From JAJEEA01 sp965116765 (GTDB taxonomy: Bacteria; Acidobacteriota; Vicinamibacteria; Vicinamibacterales; UBA8438), in NCBI GenBank assembly GCA_965116765.1, contig OZ220718.1, positions 1,116,001 to 1,180,000 of the forward strand: a stretch of 64,000 bases of DNA, written 5' to 3'. Below, in pieces: positions 16,864 to 24,745 of the stretch (position 1 is the stretch's first letter; every line of letters starts with the position of its first letter). Below the pieces are notes generated by a model. That model was given only the letters and a program-made list of their open reading frames with translations. It had not been told where the DNA came from and searched no databases. The translations under genes were made by a program, and so were the position numbers.

Positions 16864-17025
16864 GCGGAACGGGGAATGCAGGAGACCCGGGCCGTCGACT
16901 GACGGCGACGGGGTGCGCCGCGGCGCCGCGGCGCGTGCGGGCCGCGGCCGGCAGCGTGCGCATGACCGTGCAGGTAACCGACCGGGCGGCGAAGGGCGAG
17001 CTCGACGCGATGCGCCTCTGGCCCG

Positions 17026-17113
17026 TCAATCGTCGCTGAACGCGACCACGGGGTCGCGCTGTGGCCTTCGCCTGGCGCCGAACCACTCGTCAGGCGTCCG
17101 CGCCGTTTCGCGA
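17026..17113 (+). repeat. dispersed hairpin repeat, degenerate copy (site C)
   Basis: A diverged copy: GGCCCGTCAATCGTCGC is followed by an insert GAACGCGACCACGGGGTCGCG that forms its own small hairpin, then CCTTCGCCTGGCGCCGAACC and a decayed terminal hairpin. The insert is shared with site E (33785), so the two form a subfamily. It lies just beyond the coxL stop codon. Confidence 0.5.
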
Positions 17114-17116
17114 TTC

Positions 17117-19483
17117 CTACAGACCGGCGCCCTTGTCCTTCAGAATCCGCCACACCTTCTCGGGGGTGATGGGAATGTCGATGTGGCGCACGCCGAGGTG
17201 CGCCAGCGCGTCGACCACCGCGTTGACGATGGCCGGCGGCGCGCCGACGGTGGCCGACTCTCCCACCCCCTTGGCGCCCTGCGGATGGTGCGGCGACGGG
17301 GTCACGGTCTTGTCGGTCTCCCACCGCGGCGTCTCCATCGCGGTGGGGACCAGATAGTCCATGAAGCTCCCGCCCGAGATGTTGCCGTTCTCGTCGTAGC
17401 TGATCTCCTCGAGCAGGGCCGGCGCCATGCCCATCGTGAGGCCGCCGTGGATCTGCCCGTCGACGATCATCGGGTTGATGATGTTGCCGCAGTCGTCGAC
17501 GGCCACGAAGCGGCGTATCTTCACCTCGCCGGTGCCGCGGTCGATGTCGACGACGCAGATGTAGCTGCCGAACGGGAACGTCAGGTTCGGCGGGTCGTAG
17601 TACGAGACCGCCTCGAGGCCGCCCTCCATGCCGGGCGGGTGGTTGGTGTACGCCGCGAACGCCAACTCCTGGATGGTCTTCGACTTCTGGGGCGCGCCCT
17701 TGACGGTAAAGGCGCCCGGCGTCCACTCCAGGTCGTCCTCGCTCACCTCCAGCAGGTAGGCGGCGATCTTCTTCGCCTTGTCGCGCACCTTGCGCGCGGC
17801 CATCGCCCCCGCCGCCCCCGCCGTCGGCGTCGAGCGGCTGGCGTAGGTGCCGAGCCCGTAGGGCGCGGTGTCGGTGTCGCCCTCCTCGATCTCGATGTGG
17901 GCGGCGGGGATGCCCAGCTCCTCGGCGAGCACCTGCGCGTAGGTGGTCTCGTGGCCCTGGCCCTGCGACTTGGTGCCGAAGCGGGCCGTCGCCTTGCCGG
18001 TGGGATGGACCCGGATCTCGCACGAGTCGAACATCTTGAGGCCGAGGATGTCGAAGTGCTTCGAGGGCCCGGCCCCCACGATCTCGGTGAAGCTGGAGAT
18101 GCCGATGCCCATCAGCTCGCCCCGCTCCCGCTTCTCGGCCTGCTCCTTCCGCAGCTCGGCGTACCCGATGCGGGCCATCGCCTTCTCGAGGGCGCCGTGG
18201 TAGTCGCCGCTGTCGTACTCCCACCCGAGCACCGACTTGTAGGGGAACCGGTCGGCGGGGATGAAGTTCTTGAGCCGCAGCTCGGCCGGGTCCATTCCGA
18301 GCTCGAGGGCCACGACGTCGGTGAGCCGCTCGATGGTGTGCACCGCCTCGGTCACGCGGAACGAGCAGCGGTAGGCGATGCCGCCCGGCGGCTTGTTCGT
18401 GTACACGCCGTCCACTTCGGCGAAGGCGTGCTTCAGGTCGTAGGACCCGGTGACGATGGAGAACAGGCCGGCCGGGAACTTCGACGGGTTGGCGGCGGCG
18501 TCGGTGTAGCCGTGGTCGGCCACCGTCTTGATCTTGAGGGCGGTGAGGGTGCCGTCCTTCGTCGCCCCGAGCTCGGCCTTCAGGTGGTAGTCGCGCGCGA
18601 ACGAGTCGGCCTGCAGGTTCTCCATGCGGTCCTCGACCCACTTGACCGGCTTGCCCACCACGACCGACGCGGCGATCGCGAGCACGTACCCGGGATAGAC
18701 CGGCACCTTGCCGCCGAAGCCGCCGCCGATGTCCGGGGAGATGACCTGGATCTTCTCCTCCGACAGCCCCACGTGCCCCGCCACCAGGGCCAGCACGGTG
18801 CGGATGGCGTGCGGCGCCTGGGTGGTCATGTAGACCTTGAGCTTCCCCATGACCCGGTCGAAGTCGGCGACGCAGCCGCAGGTCTCGATGGACGCGACGT
18901 GGATGCGCGGAATGTAGATGTCCTGCCTGACGACGACGTCGGCGCCGGCGAGCGCGCTCTCCGTCGCGGCCCGGTCCCCCACCTCCCAGTGGAAGATGTG
19001 GTTGTCCTTCTTGTCCTCCTTGTCGGTGCGCAGCACCGGCGCGTCGGGCTCGAGGGCCTTGAACGGATCGACGACCACCGGCAGCGGCTCGTAGTCCACC
19101 TCGACCGCCTCGACCCCGTCGGCCGCCGCGTAGCGGTCGGTCGCGACCACCGCCGCCACCTCCTGCGCCTGGTACATGACCTTCTCGGTCGGCAGCACCA
19201 TCTGGGTGTCGGACATCAGGGTCGGCATCCAGTGCAGGTTGTACTGCTCGAGGGTCTCGCCGGTGATGACCGCGAGCACGCCCGGGATCTTCAGCGCGCT
19301 GTCCGAGTTGATGGACTTGATCCGGGCGTGCGCGAACGGGCTGCGGACGATGTCGAGGTAGAGCATGCCCGGAAGCTGGATGTCGTCCACGTAGTTGCCC
19401 TGGCCGCGGATGAAGCGCGGATCCTCCTTGCGCTTCATCGAGTGGCCCATGCCGCACACTTCCGGTGTCGTCTGGGGTGCCAT
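17117..19483 (-). CDS. coxL: form I aerobic CO dehydrogenase large (Mo-Cu) subunit
   Basis: The 788-aa molybdopterin subunit carries the form I signature AYRCSFR at residues 370-376, with Cys373 matching the copper-bridging active-site Cys of authentic CO dehydrogenases. Other marks: GGGFGGK, TSQGQGHETTYAQVL-type MCD contact (here KSQGQGHETTYAQ), and GVGESATVGAPPA near the C-terminus with the essential Glu. It oxidises CO to CO2 and passes electrons via CoxS [2Fe-2S] and CoxM FAD to quinone. ATG 19483 has GGAG eight bases upstream and starts two bases after the coxS stop. Gene order M-S-L also matches form I; form II is usually S-L-M. It is the last gene of the minus-strand cox run. Confidence 0.93.
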   Translation of the reverse strand: MAPQTTPEVCGMGHSMKRKEDPRFIRGQGNYVDDIQLPGMLYLDIVRSPFAHARIKSINSDSALKIPGVLAVITGETLEQYNLHWMPTLMSDTQMVLPTEKVMYQAQEVAAVVATDRYAAADGVEAVEVDYEPLPVVVDPFKALEPDAPVLRTDKEDKKDNHIFHWEVGDRAATESALAGADVVVRQDIYIPRIHVASIETCGCVADFDRVMGKLKVYMTTQAPHAIRTVLALVAGHVGLSEEKIQVISPDIGGGFGGKVPVYPGYVLAIAASVVVGKPVKWVEDRMENLQADSFARDYHLKAELGATKDGTLTALKIKTVADHGYTDAAANPSKFPAGLFSIVTGSYDLKHAFAEVDGVYTNKPPGGIAYRCSFRVTEAVHTIERLTDVVALELGMDPAELRLKNFIPADRFPYKSVLGWEYDSGDYHGALEKAMARIGYAELRKEQAEKRERGELMGIGISSFTEIVGAGPSKHFDILGLKMFDSCEIRVHPTGKATARFGTKSQGQGHETTYAQVLAEELGIPAAHIEIEEGDTDTAPYGLGTYASRSTPTAGAAGAMAARKVRDKAKKIAAYLLEVSEDDLEWTPGAFTVKGAPQKSKTIQELAFAAYTNHPPGMEGGLEAVSYYDPPNLTFPFGSYICVVDIDRGTGEVKIRRFVAVDDCGNIINPMIVDGQIHGGLTMGMAPALLEEISYDENGNISGGSFMDYLVPTAMETPRWETDKTVTPSPHHPQGAKGVGESATVGAPPAIVNAVVDALAHLGVRHIDIPITPEKVWRILKDKGAGL

Positions 19484-19485
19484 GG

Positions 19486-19965
19486 CTAAGACTCCTGGCG
19501 CAGCTTCGCGGCCGCGTGCTCGATCGACTTGACGATGTTCACGTAGCCGGTGCAGCGGCACAGGTTCCCGGATATCGCCTGGCGGATGTCCGCCTCGCTC
19601 GGATCGCTGTTCCGCTCGAGGAGGGCGCGCCCGGTCATCAGCATGCCCGGCGTGCAGAAGCCGCACTGCAGCCCGTGCTCCTGCTGGAACCCTTCCTGGA
19701 GCGGGTGCAGCGTGCCGTCCTGCTCCAGGCCCTCCACCGTCGTCACCTCCCCGCCGTCGGCCTGCACCGCGAGCACCGTGCACGACTTGACGGGCTCGCC
19801 GTCGAGCAGCACCGTGCACGCGCCGCAGTGGGTGGTGTCGCAGCCGATGTGGGTGCCGGTGAGGCGCAGCACGTCGCGCAGCCAGTGCACGAGCAGGAGG
19901 CGCGACTCGACCGCGGCCTCCCGCGGCTCGCCGTTCACGGTGATCCGGACGTCGTGTGTCGCCAT
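19486..19965 (-). CDS. coxS: CO dehydrogenase small [2Fe-2S] subunit
   Basis: The 159-aa iron-sulfur subunit has the plant-type cluster CDTTHCGACTVLLDG plus a later Cys in VKSC, and the C-terminal four-helix cluster CGFCTPGM...CRC. It passes electrons from the Mo-Cu site of CoxL to FAD in CoxM. The start ATG 19965 follows GGAGG by nine bases and lies two bases after the coxM stop; its own stop is two bases before coxL. Both cluster motifs are complete, so the subunit should be functional. Confidence 0.93.
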   Translation of the reverse strand: MATHDVRITVNGEPREAAVESRLLLVHWLRDVLRLTGTHIGCDTTHCGACTVLLDGEPVKSCTVLAVQADGGEVTTVEGLEQDGTLHPLQEGFQQEHGLQCGFCTPGMLMTGRALLERNSDPSEADIRQAISGNLCRCTGYVNIVKSIEHAAAKLRQES

Positions 19966-19967
19966 GC

Positions 19968-20840
19968 CTACTGCCCTCCCGCCCGCTCGACGGCGCGGGT
20001 GACCGCCCGGCCCGTCAGCACCCGCGCCATGTCGCGCTTGTACTCCACCGACCCGCGCCGGTCGGCGCTCGGCGACGTCGCTTCCGCGGCCAGCCGCGCG
20101 GCCTCGGCGATGGCCTCCGCGTCCGGCCGCCGCCCCCGGAGACAGTCTTCCGCCGCGGTCGCCTTGATCGGCGTCGGTCCCGCGTTGGTCAGCCCAATCC
20201 CGACCCGCGCGATCTCGCCCGCCCCGCCCAGCGTGACCTGCGCCGCCGCCGCGGCGGTGGCGAAGTCGCCCACCTTGCGCTCCAGCTTGACGTAGGCGCC
20301 GCCGCTGCGCGGCGGCGGGATGGGGATCCTGATCTCGGTGAGGATCTCCGCCGGGGCGAGCGCGGTGGCGAAGAGCCCGGTGAAGAAGCTCGTGATCGGA
20401 ATGGTGCGCTCGCCCCCGGGGCCTCGCGCCACCACCTCCGCCCCGAGCGCGAGCATCGTCGCGGGATGATCGTTGGCCGGGTCGCCGTGCGCGAGGTTGC
20501 CGCCCACCGTGGCACGGTTGCGCACCAGCGGGTCGGCGATGACGGCGGCGGTGTCGAGCAGAATCGGGTACTTCTCGCGAACGAGATCCGAGCGTTCGAG
20601 GTCGGCCTCGCGCGTGGCGCCGCCGATTCGCAGGTACCCGGCCGCCTCGCCGATGCCCGTCAGCCCCGGGATGCGCCCGATATCCACCAGGTGCCCCGCG
20701 TCGCCGAGGCGGAGCTTGAGCAGCGGCAGGAGGCTCTGGCCGCCGGACAGCACCTTCGCCTCGTCCCCGAGGCGATCGAGCAGCGCCACCGCCTCGTCGA
20801 GCGTGCCCGGCGCGTGGTAGTCGAATGCCGAAGGAATCAT
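19968..20840 (-). CDS. coxM: CO dehydrogenase medium FAD subunit
   Basis: The 290-aa flavoprotein has both FAD loops of the family, LSGGQSLLPLLKLRL (about 31-45) and TVGGNLAHGDPANDHPAT (about 111-128), where the N-terminal one reads SGGQS instead of the common AGGQS. It takes electrons from CoxS and reduces quinone at the membrane. AGGAG seven bases before ATG 20840 directly follows the TAA of the native coxG frame, so coxG and coxM are adjacent and probably coupled. Full length, with no sign of disruption. Confidence 0.92.
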   Translation of the reverse strand: MIPSAFDYHAPGTLDEAVALLDRLGDEAKVLSGGQSLLPLLKLRLGDAGHLVDIGRIPGLTGIGEAAGYLRIGGATREADLERSDLVREKYPILLDTAAVIADPLVRNRATVGGNLAHGDPANDHPATMLALGAEVVARGPGGERTIPITSFFTGLFATALAPAEILTEIRIPIPPPRSGGAYVKLERKVGDFATAAAAAQVTLGGAGEIARVGIGLTNAGPTPIKATAAEDCLRGRRPDAEAIAEAARLAAEATSPSADRRGSVEYKRDMARVLTGRAVTRAVERAGGQ

Positions 20841-20852
20841 CGGGACGCTCCT

Positions 20853-21751
20853 TTAACGCACAATCAGCCAGAGGATGACGGCCGCGATGACGGCGAGCCA
20901 GAACCCCGGCCGCCGCACCAGTCGGCCGAGCGCCCGCCCGCCGACCGTCGCGCCGAGGGAAACGGCATCGATCGGCTCGCTCCCGGGAGCGGACCCGGCG
21001 GAAGCGGGGCCTTGGGGAGCGGCGCCGGGGGGAGCGGCGCCGCGAGCCCGCGCATCCTGACGATCGGCCTCCGGGCCTGCCGTGGCGCCCACGACGGCCC
21101 CGGCCGAGCTTGTCGCGTCCGCAGCTTCCGCGGCGGGGCTTGTCGCGTCCGCAGCTTCCGCGGCGGGGCTTCCGCGGCGGGGCTTGTCGCGTCCCCACCT
21201 TCCGCGGCGGGGCTCGCCGCGTCCGCCGACGCGGCGGCCCGGCCCGCCGCGTCGGGGCGGTCGCCGGCCGGGCTGTCCGGGCCCTTGCCGTCCGATGCCG
21301 GCTCCAGCGCCGCCCGCATGGCGTCGGTGAACCGCCGGAACATCTCGTCGCTGACGTCCTGGATCATTCCGCGGCCGAACTGGGCCAGGATGCCGGTGAT
21401 GTTCACCGTCGACGACACGGTGACCTCGGTCTCGCCGGGACCGCGCGCGACGACCCGGCTCGTCATGCGCATGTCGGCTCCGCCCTTGCCGCGGACGTCC
21501 TGGCCGGCGGCGGCGATCTCCGCCACGCCCCCGTCCTCGTCCAGCCGCTCGAAGCGCACCGTGCCCTTGTAGCGGGCCGAGACCGGGCCGACCTTGACGG
21601 CGATCGTCCCGGCGTGCGTGCGTTCGTCGACCCGTTCCGTGATCGCGGCGCCGGGCAGGCAGCCCGCCACCCGCGACGGATCGGTGAGGAACGCCCACAC
21701 CTCCCCCCGGGCGGCTTCGATGACGAACTTCTTCTCTACCGGAATACCCAT
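20853..21751 (-). CDS. coxG: CoxG, SRPBCC-domain CO dehydrogenase subunit G; frame disrupted
   Basis: CoxG is thought to anchor CO dehydrogenase at the membrane or help carry quinone. The N-terminal 150 residues (MGIPVEKKFVIEAARGEVW, then TDPSRVAGCLPGA) form the SRPBCC domain in one frame. The expected C-terminal membrane helix (FWLAVIAAVILWLIVR, ending with TAA 20853-20855 beside the coxM ribosome site) is in another frame. The break falls in a 30-bp tandem repeat, where a 14-bp unit (21154-21167) is repeated at 21168-21181; removing one copy rejoins the frames. As written, translation continues to 20864 with an Arg/Pro-rich tail. ATG 21751 has GGGAG six bases upstream. True mutation, switchable slippage or sequencing error are all possible. 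Confidence 0.8.
21108..21213 (-). repeat. 30-bp tandem repeat in the coxG linker
   Basis: Read on the minus strand, three full 30-bp units built on CCCGCCGCGGAAGCTGCGGA encode a ten-residue motif (SPAAEAADAT). One extra 14-bp partial unit breaks the reading frame. The linker joins the SRPBCC domain to the C-terminal membrane helix. Confidence 0.8.
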
Positions 21752-21880
21752 GTCAGGCTCCCGGGGGCCCACGAAAGGTCCCATGCGCGCCCTGCCCCGA
21801 CGAACCGCTTCTCTGACGGAATACCCATGTCAGGTTCCTGCCAGCCCGCCGCGAAGGGTCCCATGCGCCCCCGTCGCGCC
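21731..21880 (-). repeat. 77-bp tandem duplication at the coxE/coxG junction
   Basis: Two diverged units, 77 bp apart (CTTCTCT at 21731 and 21808; GGAATACCCATGTCAGG at 21741 and 21818). Each contains the coxG start ATG, the overlapping coxE-type TGA and the end of coxE. The downstream copy starts today's coxG; the upstream one overlaps the current coxE stop at 21830-21832. Confidence 0.75.
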
Positions 21881-23071
21881 TTGCCCCGCGGTCGGCCCGC
21901 CGGGCTCGACGCCGCGCGGGGTTCGCCCGCCGACGGCGAGAAGGGGCAGGAGCCGCTCGAGCGATTCCAGGTCGTGCGCGGGAACGAAATGCTCGACGAA
22001 GGGCAGGGCGGCCTTCATGCCGCGCGCCTCGGGCCGGTAGCGGGAGTCGCCGAGCAGCGGGTTCAGCCAGATCACCTTCCGCGCCCTCTCCCGGATGGCC
22101 CGCATCGCCGCGGCGAGCACCGCGGGGCCGTCCGAGTCCAGCCCGTCGCTGAGCACGACGACGACGGTCCTCCCGCTCACCACGGTATCCAGGTACCGCG
22201 TGACGAACTCGTCCAGGCTCGCCCCGATACGGGTCCCGCCGGACCAGTCGGGCACCCCGGCGGCCAGACGGTCCAGGGTAGGAGCGATCTTGTCCGGTGT
22301 CAGCCACGGCGTCAACCGGGTCAGCGAGGTGTTGAACGCGAAGACCTCCGAGCGCCGCACCACGCGCCTGAGGGACAGCGCGAAGGTCAGCAGGAATCGG
22401 GTGTGCGGGTCCATCGAGCCGCTGGTGTCGCAGAGCAGCACCACGTCGGGCTTCTCCACCGCGCGGTCGCGCCGCGCCAGCGAGAGGAGCTCGCCCCCCG
22501 TCCCGACCGCGCGGCGGAGGCTGCGCCGCAGATCCACCCGTCCCCGGGCACGGGCCGGCACCAGGCGGCGGCCCGGCCGGCATCTCAGCCGGCGCGCCGC
22601 CCGCGCCAGCAGCCGCTCCATCGCGGGCAGGTCGTCCGCGCACCAGTCGTCGAACGGCTTGCGGCGGAGGAGCACGTCCGAGGAGTAGCCCGGCGTGTCC
22701 CCGCCCGTCGTTTCGCGTCCGGGCTCATCGGGAAGCTGCCCCGTCGCCTGCATCAAGCGCCATTGGGGGATCCCGCCGGTCCGCTCGACGCGCGGCCGCG
22801 ACGGCCGTTCCGGCAGTGCGGCCGGCGATCCCACGGGCGGCCCCCCGACCGCCCAGAAGTCCTGAAACAGCTCGTCGAACGCATCCCAGTCGGACCGCCG
22901 AATCTTCAGGGCCGCGCGCAACGCATGACGGACCTCGTCGCGATCGTCGAGATCCACGAGCAGGAGCGCGGCCGCGCCGTCGATCTCGTCGCTCACGCAA
23001 ACGCCGACGCCCCGCTCCCGCAGCCGACCCGCGAAACCGGCCAGCCGCTCCACGACGTCACCGTCAGGCAT
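21830..23071 (-). CDS. coxE: CoxE, VWA-domain CO dehydrogenase maturation protein
   Basis: A 413-aa protein with a von Willebrand A domain in its second half: the metal-dependent adhesion motif DTSGSMD (residues about 215-221), a Thr in GGTRIG and the LSDGLDSD loop. CoxE works with the CoxD ATPase to assemble the Cu-S-Mo site of CoxL. The N-terminal half (from MPDGDVVERLAGF) is the usual CoxE helical region. The start is uncertain: I use ATG 23071 before the conserved part, since in-frame ATGs up to 23152 lie in dispersed repeat DNA. The last residues lie in the duplicated junction with coxG. Confidence 0.88.
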   Translation of the reverse strand: MPDGDVVERLAGFAGRLRERGVGVCVSDEIDGAAALLLVDLDDRDEVRHALRAALKIRRSDWDAFDELFQDFWAVGGPPVGSPAALPERPSRPRVERTGGIPQWRLMQATGQLPDEPGRETTGGDTPGYSSDVLLRRKPFDDWCADDLPAMERLLARAARRLRCRPGRRLVPARARGRVDLRRSLRRAVGTGGELLSLARRDRAVEKPDVVLLCDTSGSMDPHTRFLLTFALSLRRVVRRSEVFAFNTSLTRLTPWLTPDKIAPTLDRLAAGVPDWSGGTRIGASLDEFVTRYLDTVVSGRTVVVVLSDGLDSDGPAVLAAAMRAIRERARKVIWLNPLLGDSRYRPEARGMKAALPFVEHFVPAHDLESLERLLPLLAVGGRTPRGVEPGGPTAGQGATGAHGTLRGGLAGT

Positions 23072-23099
23072 CGGCGCCGCGCGGTGAGCGAGCTTTCCC

Positions 23100-23344
23100 A
23101 TCGTCGCCTGCGGCTCCGCCGGACGGCCATCCAACCCGCGAGAGGTCCGCACCGTTCAACCGCCCGGACCTCTCGCCCGCCCATCGTCGCCTGCCGGCTC
23201 GGCCGGGCGCCCAACCGACCCGCCAGGAGTCCGCGCCGTTCCACGGCCCGGACTCCTCGCCCGCCCATCGTCGCCTGACGGCTCCGCTGGGCGCCCAACC
23301 AACCCGCCAGGAGTCCGCGCCGTTCCACGGCCCGGACTCCTGGC
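23100..23344 (+). repeat. dispersed hairpin repeat, three tandem copies (site D)
   Basis: Three head-to-tail copies at about 23100-23182, 23183-23266 and 23267-23344 (period 83-84 bp). Each ends in a hairpin such as CAGGAGTCCGCGCCGTTCC with its inverse CGGCCCGGACTCCT. The array lies between coxD and coxE and has been read into coxD: the coxD frame stays open across two copies and stops in the third. Confidence 0.9.
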
Positions 23345-24214
23345 GCCGGCGAGCAGCGACTCGACGTCCCGCGCGCTCAGGTCCTGCACGTCGTGGTGGT
23401 CCTTCAGCACGCACCCCAGCGTTTCCGCCACCGCGTCGACGTCGAGCCGATCCTGCCCGAGGGCCATCAGCGCGCGGGTCCAGTCCAGCGTCTCGGCCAC
23501 GCCCGGCGCCTTGTGAAGCCGCCGTCCGCGGAACGCCTGCACGACCGCCGCGACCTCGCGGGCGACACCGTCCGCGACCTCCGGCACGCGCGCTCGGATG
23601 ATGCGCACCTCCTTCTCGAAGGACGGGTGCTCGACGTAGAGGTAGAAGCACCGGCGGCGCAGCGCGTCGCCGATCTCGCGCGTGCGGTTGGACGTCAGCA
23701 CCACGTACGGCACGTGCGTGGCGGCGATGGGGCCGAGCTCGGGAATCGTCACCTGGAAGTCGGAGAGCACCTCGAGCAGGAACGCCTCGAAGCCGTCGTC
23801 GGCCCGATCGATCTCGTCGATCAGCAGGACCGGGGGGCCCTCGCGACGGGTGATGGCGCGCAGCAGCGGGCGCTCGAGCAGGCAGTCGCGGCTGAAGATC
23901 ATCTGCTCGGTCTCCGCCGCTTCCCTGCCTTCCGTCCCCGCGATGCGGAGGCGCAGCATCTGGCGCTGGTAGTTCCACTCGTAGAGCGCGGTGTTGACGT
24001 CGATGCCCTCGTAGCACTGCAGCCGGATCAGCTCGGTGTCCAGCATCCGGGCCAGCACCTTGGCGATCTCGGTCTTGCCGACCCCGGCGTCCCCTTCGAC
24101 GAGGAGCGGCTTGCGCATCGCGCGGGCCAGGTAGACCGCGGTGGCGATGGCGGGCTCGGCGATGTACCCCTCGCGCTCCATCGCCGCCTGCGTCTCGCGC
24201 ACCTCCGGCCTCAC
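23156..24214 (-). CDS. coxD: CoxD, MoxR-type AAA+ ATPase, with repeat-derived C-terminus
   Basis: The 352-aa ATPase has Walker A GDAGVGKTE (about 41-49), Walker B LLIDEIDRADDGFEAFLLE, sensor VLTSNRTREIGDALRRRC and a C-terminal helical lid. CoxD is needed to build the active CO dehydrogenase centre with CoxE. The family should end near SARDVESLLAG (about residue 290). The frame instead continues about 60 residues through dispersed repeats, giving two near-identical 28-residue blocks that begin RSPGRGTARTPGG, and stops at 23156. GTG 24214 is supported by GGAGG seven bases upstream, inside the end of the YHS segment. Confidence 0.88.
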   Translation of the reverse strand: MRPEVRETQAAMEREGYIAEPAIATAVYLARAMRKPLLVEGDAGVGKTEIAKVLARMLDTELIRLQCYEGIDVNTALYEWNYQRQMLRLRIAGTEGREAAETEQMIFSRDCLLERPLLRAITRREGPPVLLIDEIDRADDGFEAFLLEVLSDFQVTIPELGPIAATHVPYVVLTSNRTREIGDALRRRCFYLYVEHPSFEKEVRIIRARVPEVADGVAREVAAVVQAFRGRRLHKAPGVAETLDWTRALMALGQDRLDVDAVAETLGCVLKDHHDVQDLSARDVESLLAGARSPGRGTARTPGGLVGRPAEPSGDDGRARSPGRGTARTPGGSVGRPAEPAGDDGRARGPGG

Positions 24215-24215
24215 G

Positions 24216-24515
24216 CTATCCCTCCGGGGCCGCCGCCGCGGCGTACCGGTGCGGCTCGGCCACGAACTGCTCGCGGCAGTGCGCGCAGCAGAAGTACCAG
24301 GTCGTGCCGCCGACGTCGGCCCGGTGACTCGCCGGCGCCACGGCGACGGTCATGCCGCACACCGGGTCGCGCGCGGTCTCCGGGTCAGTGGGGACCGTGG
24401 CGGGGAGGAGCTCGCGCCCGGTGTCAGTGGCGACCTCGGCGAGCCCGCGGTCGCGCCCGGTACCCGTGACCGCCTCAGCGAGGCCGGGGTCGCCCCCGGC
24501 ATCGGCGACGGCGGC
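24216..24515 (-). pseudogene. YHS-domain segment, out of frame with the upstream XdhC gene
   Basis: The minus-strand frame ending at TAG 24216-24218 encodes a YHS domain: DPVCGMTV, then GTTWYFCCAHCREQF and a final HRYAAAAPEG. The Cys pairs are intact. Upstream it stays open as an acidic linker but has no good start codon; ATG 24353 falls within the domain and would lose DPVCG. A seven-G tract at 24516-24522 separates it from the repeat linker, which reads in another frame; one extra base there would join them. The ribosome site of coxD lies in its last codons, which argues that this frame is, or was, translated. Probably the C-terminus of an XdhC-linker-YHS fusion. Confidence 0.55.
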
Positions 24516-24522
24516 GGGGGGG

Positions 24523-24745
24523 CCGAATCGCGCCCGGCATCCGCTGCGGCCGAGGCGGAATCGCGCTCCGTGTCGGCTACGGCCGGGGCGGAATCGCGCT
24601 CGGCATCGGCGACGACGGCGGCGGGAGCCGAATCGGGCCCGGTATCCGCTGCGGCCGGGGCCGAATCGCGCTCCGTGTCGGCTACGGCCGGGGCGGAATC
24701 GCGCTCGGCCTCCGCTACGGCCGGGGCCGAAGCCGCATCCCGGCC
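24523..24745 (-). repeat. degenerate 33-bp repeat linker after XdhC
   Basis: In one minus-strand frame this stretch encodes seven copies of an 11-residue acidic motif (SAPAVADTERD and variants; one copy has 13 residues). The frame matches neither the XdhC gene upstream nor the YHS segment downstream, so the stretch looks like the linker of a three-part protein broken by two indels. Confidence 0.65.

Noticed and set aside
17117..19483. CoxL as form II (xanthine-dehydrogenase-like) protein
   Set aside because: The active-site loop reads AYRCSFR, not the AYRGAGR form, and gene order is M-S-L.
16913..19489. Long plus-strand open frame opposite coxL
   Set aside because: Such antisense frames follow from high GC and codon bias; its composition is His/Arg/Val-rich with no family motif, while the minus strand encodes a complete CoxL. 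The same holds for the other long frames opposite real genes.
23100..23344. Regular 83-bp array resembling a CRISPR
   Set aside because: Units are contiguous and alike over their whole length, with no unique spacers, and the same sequence occurs at eight other sites; no cas gene is near.
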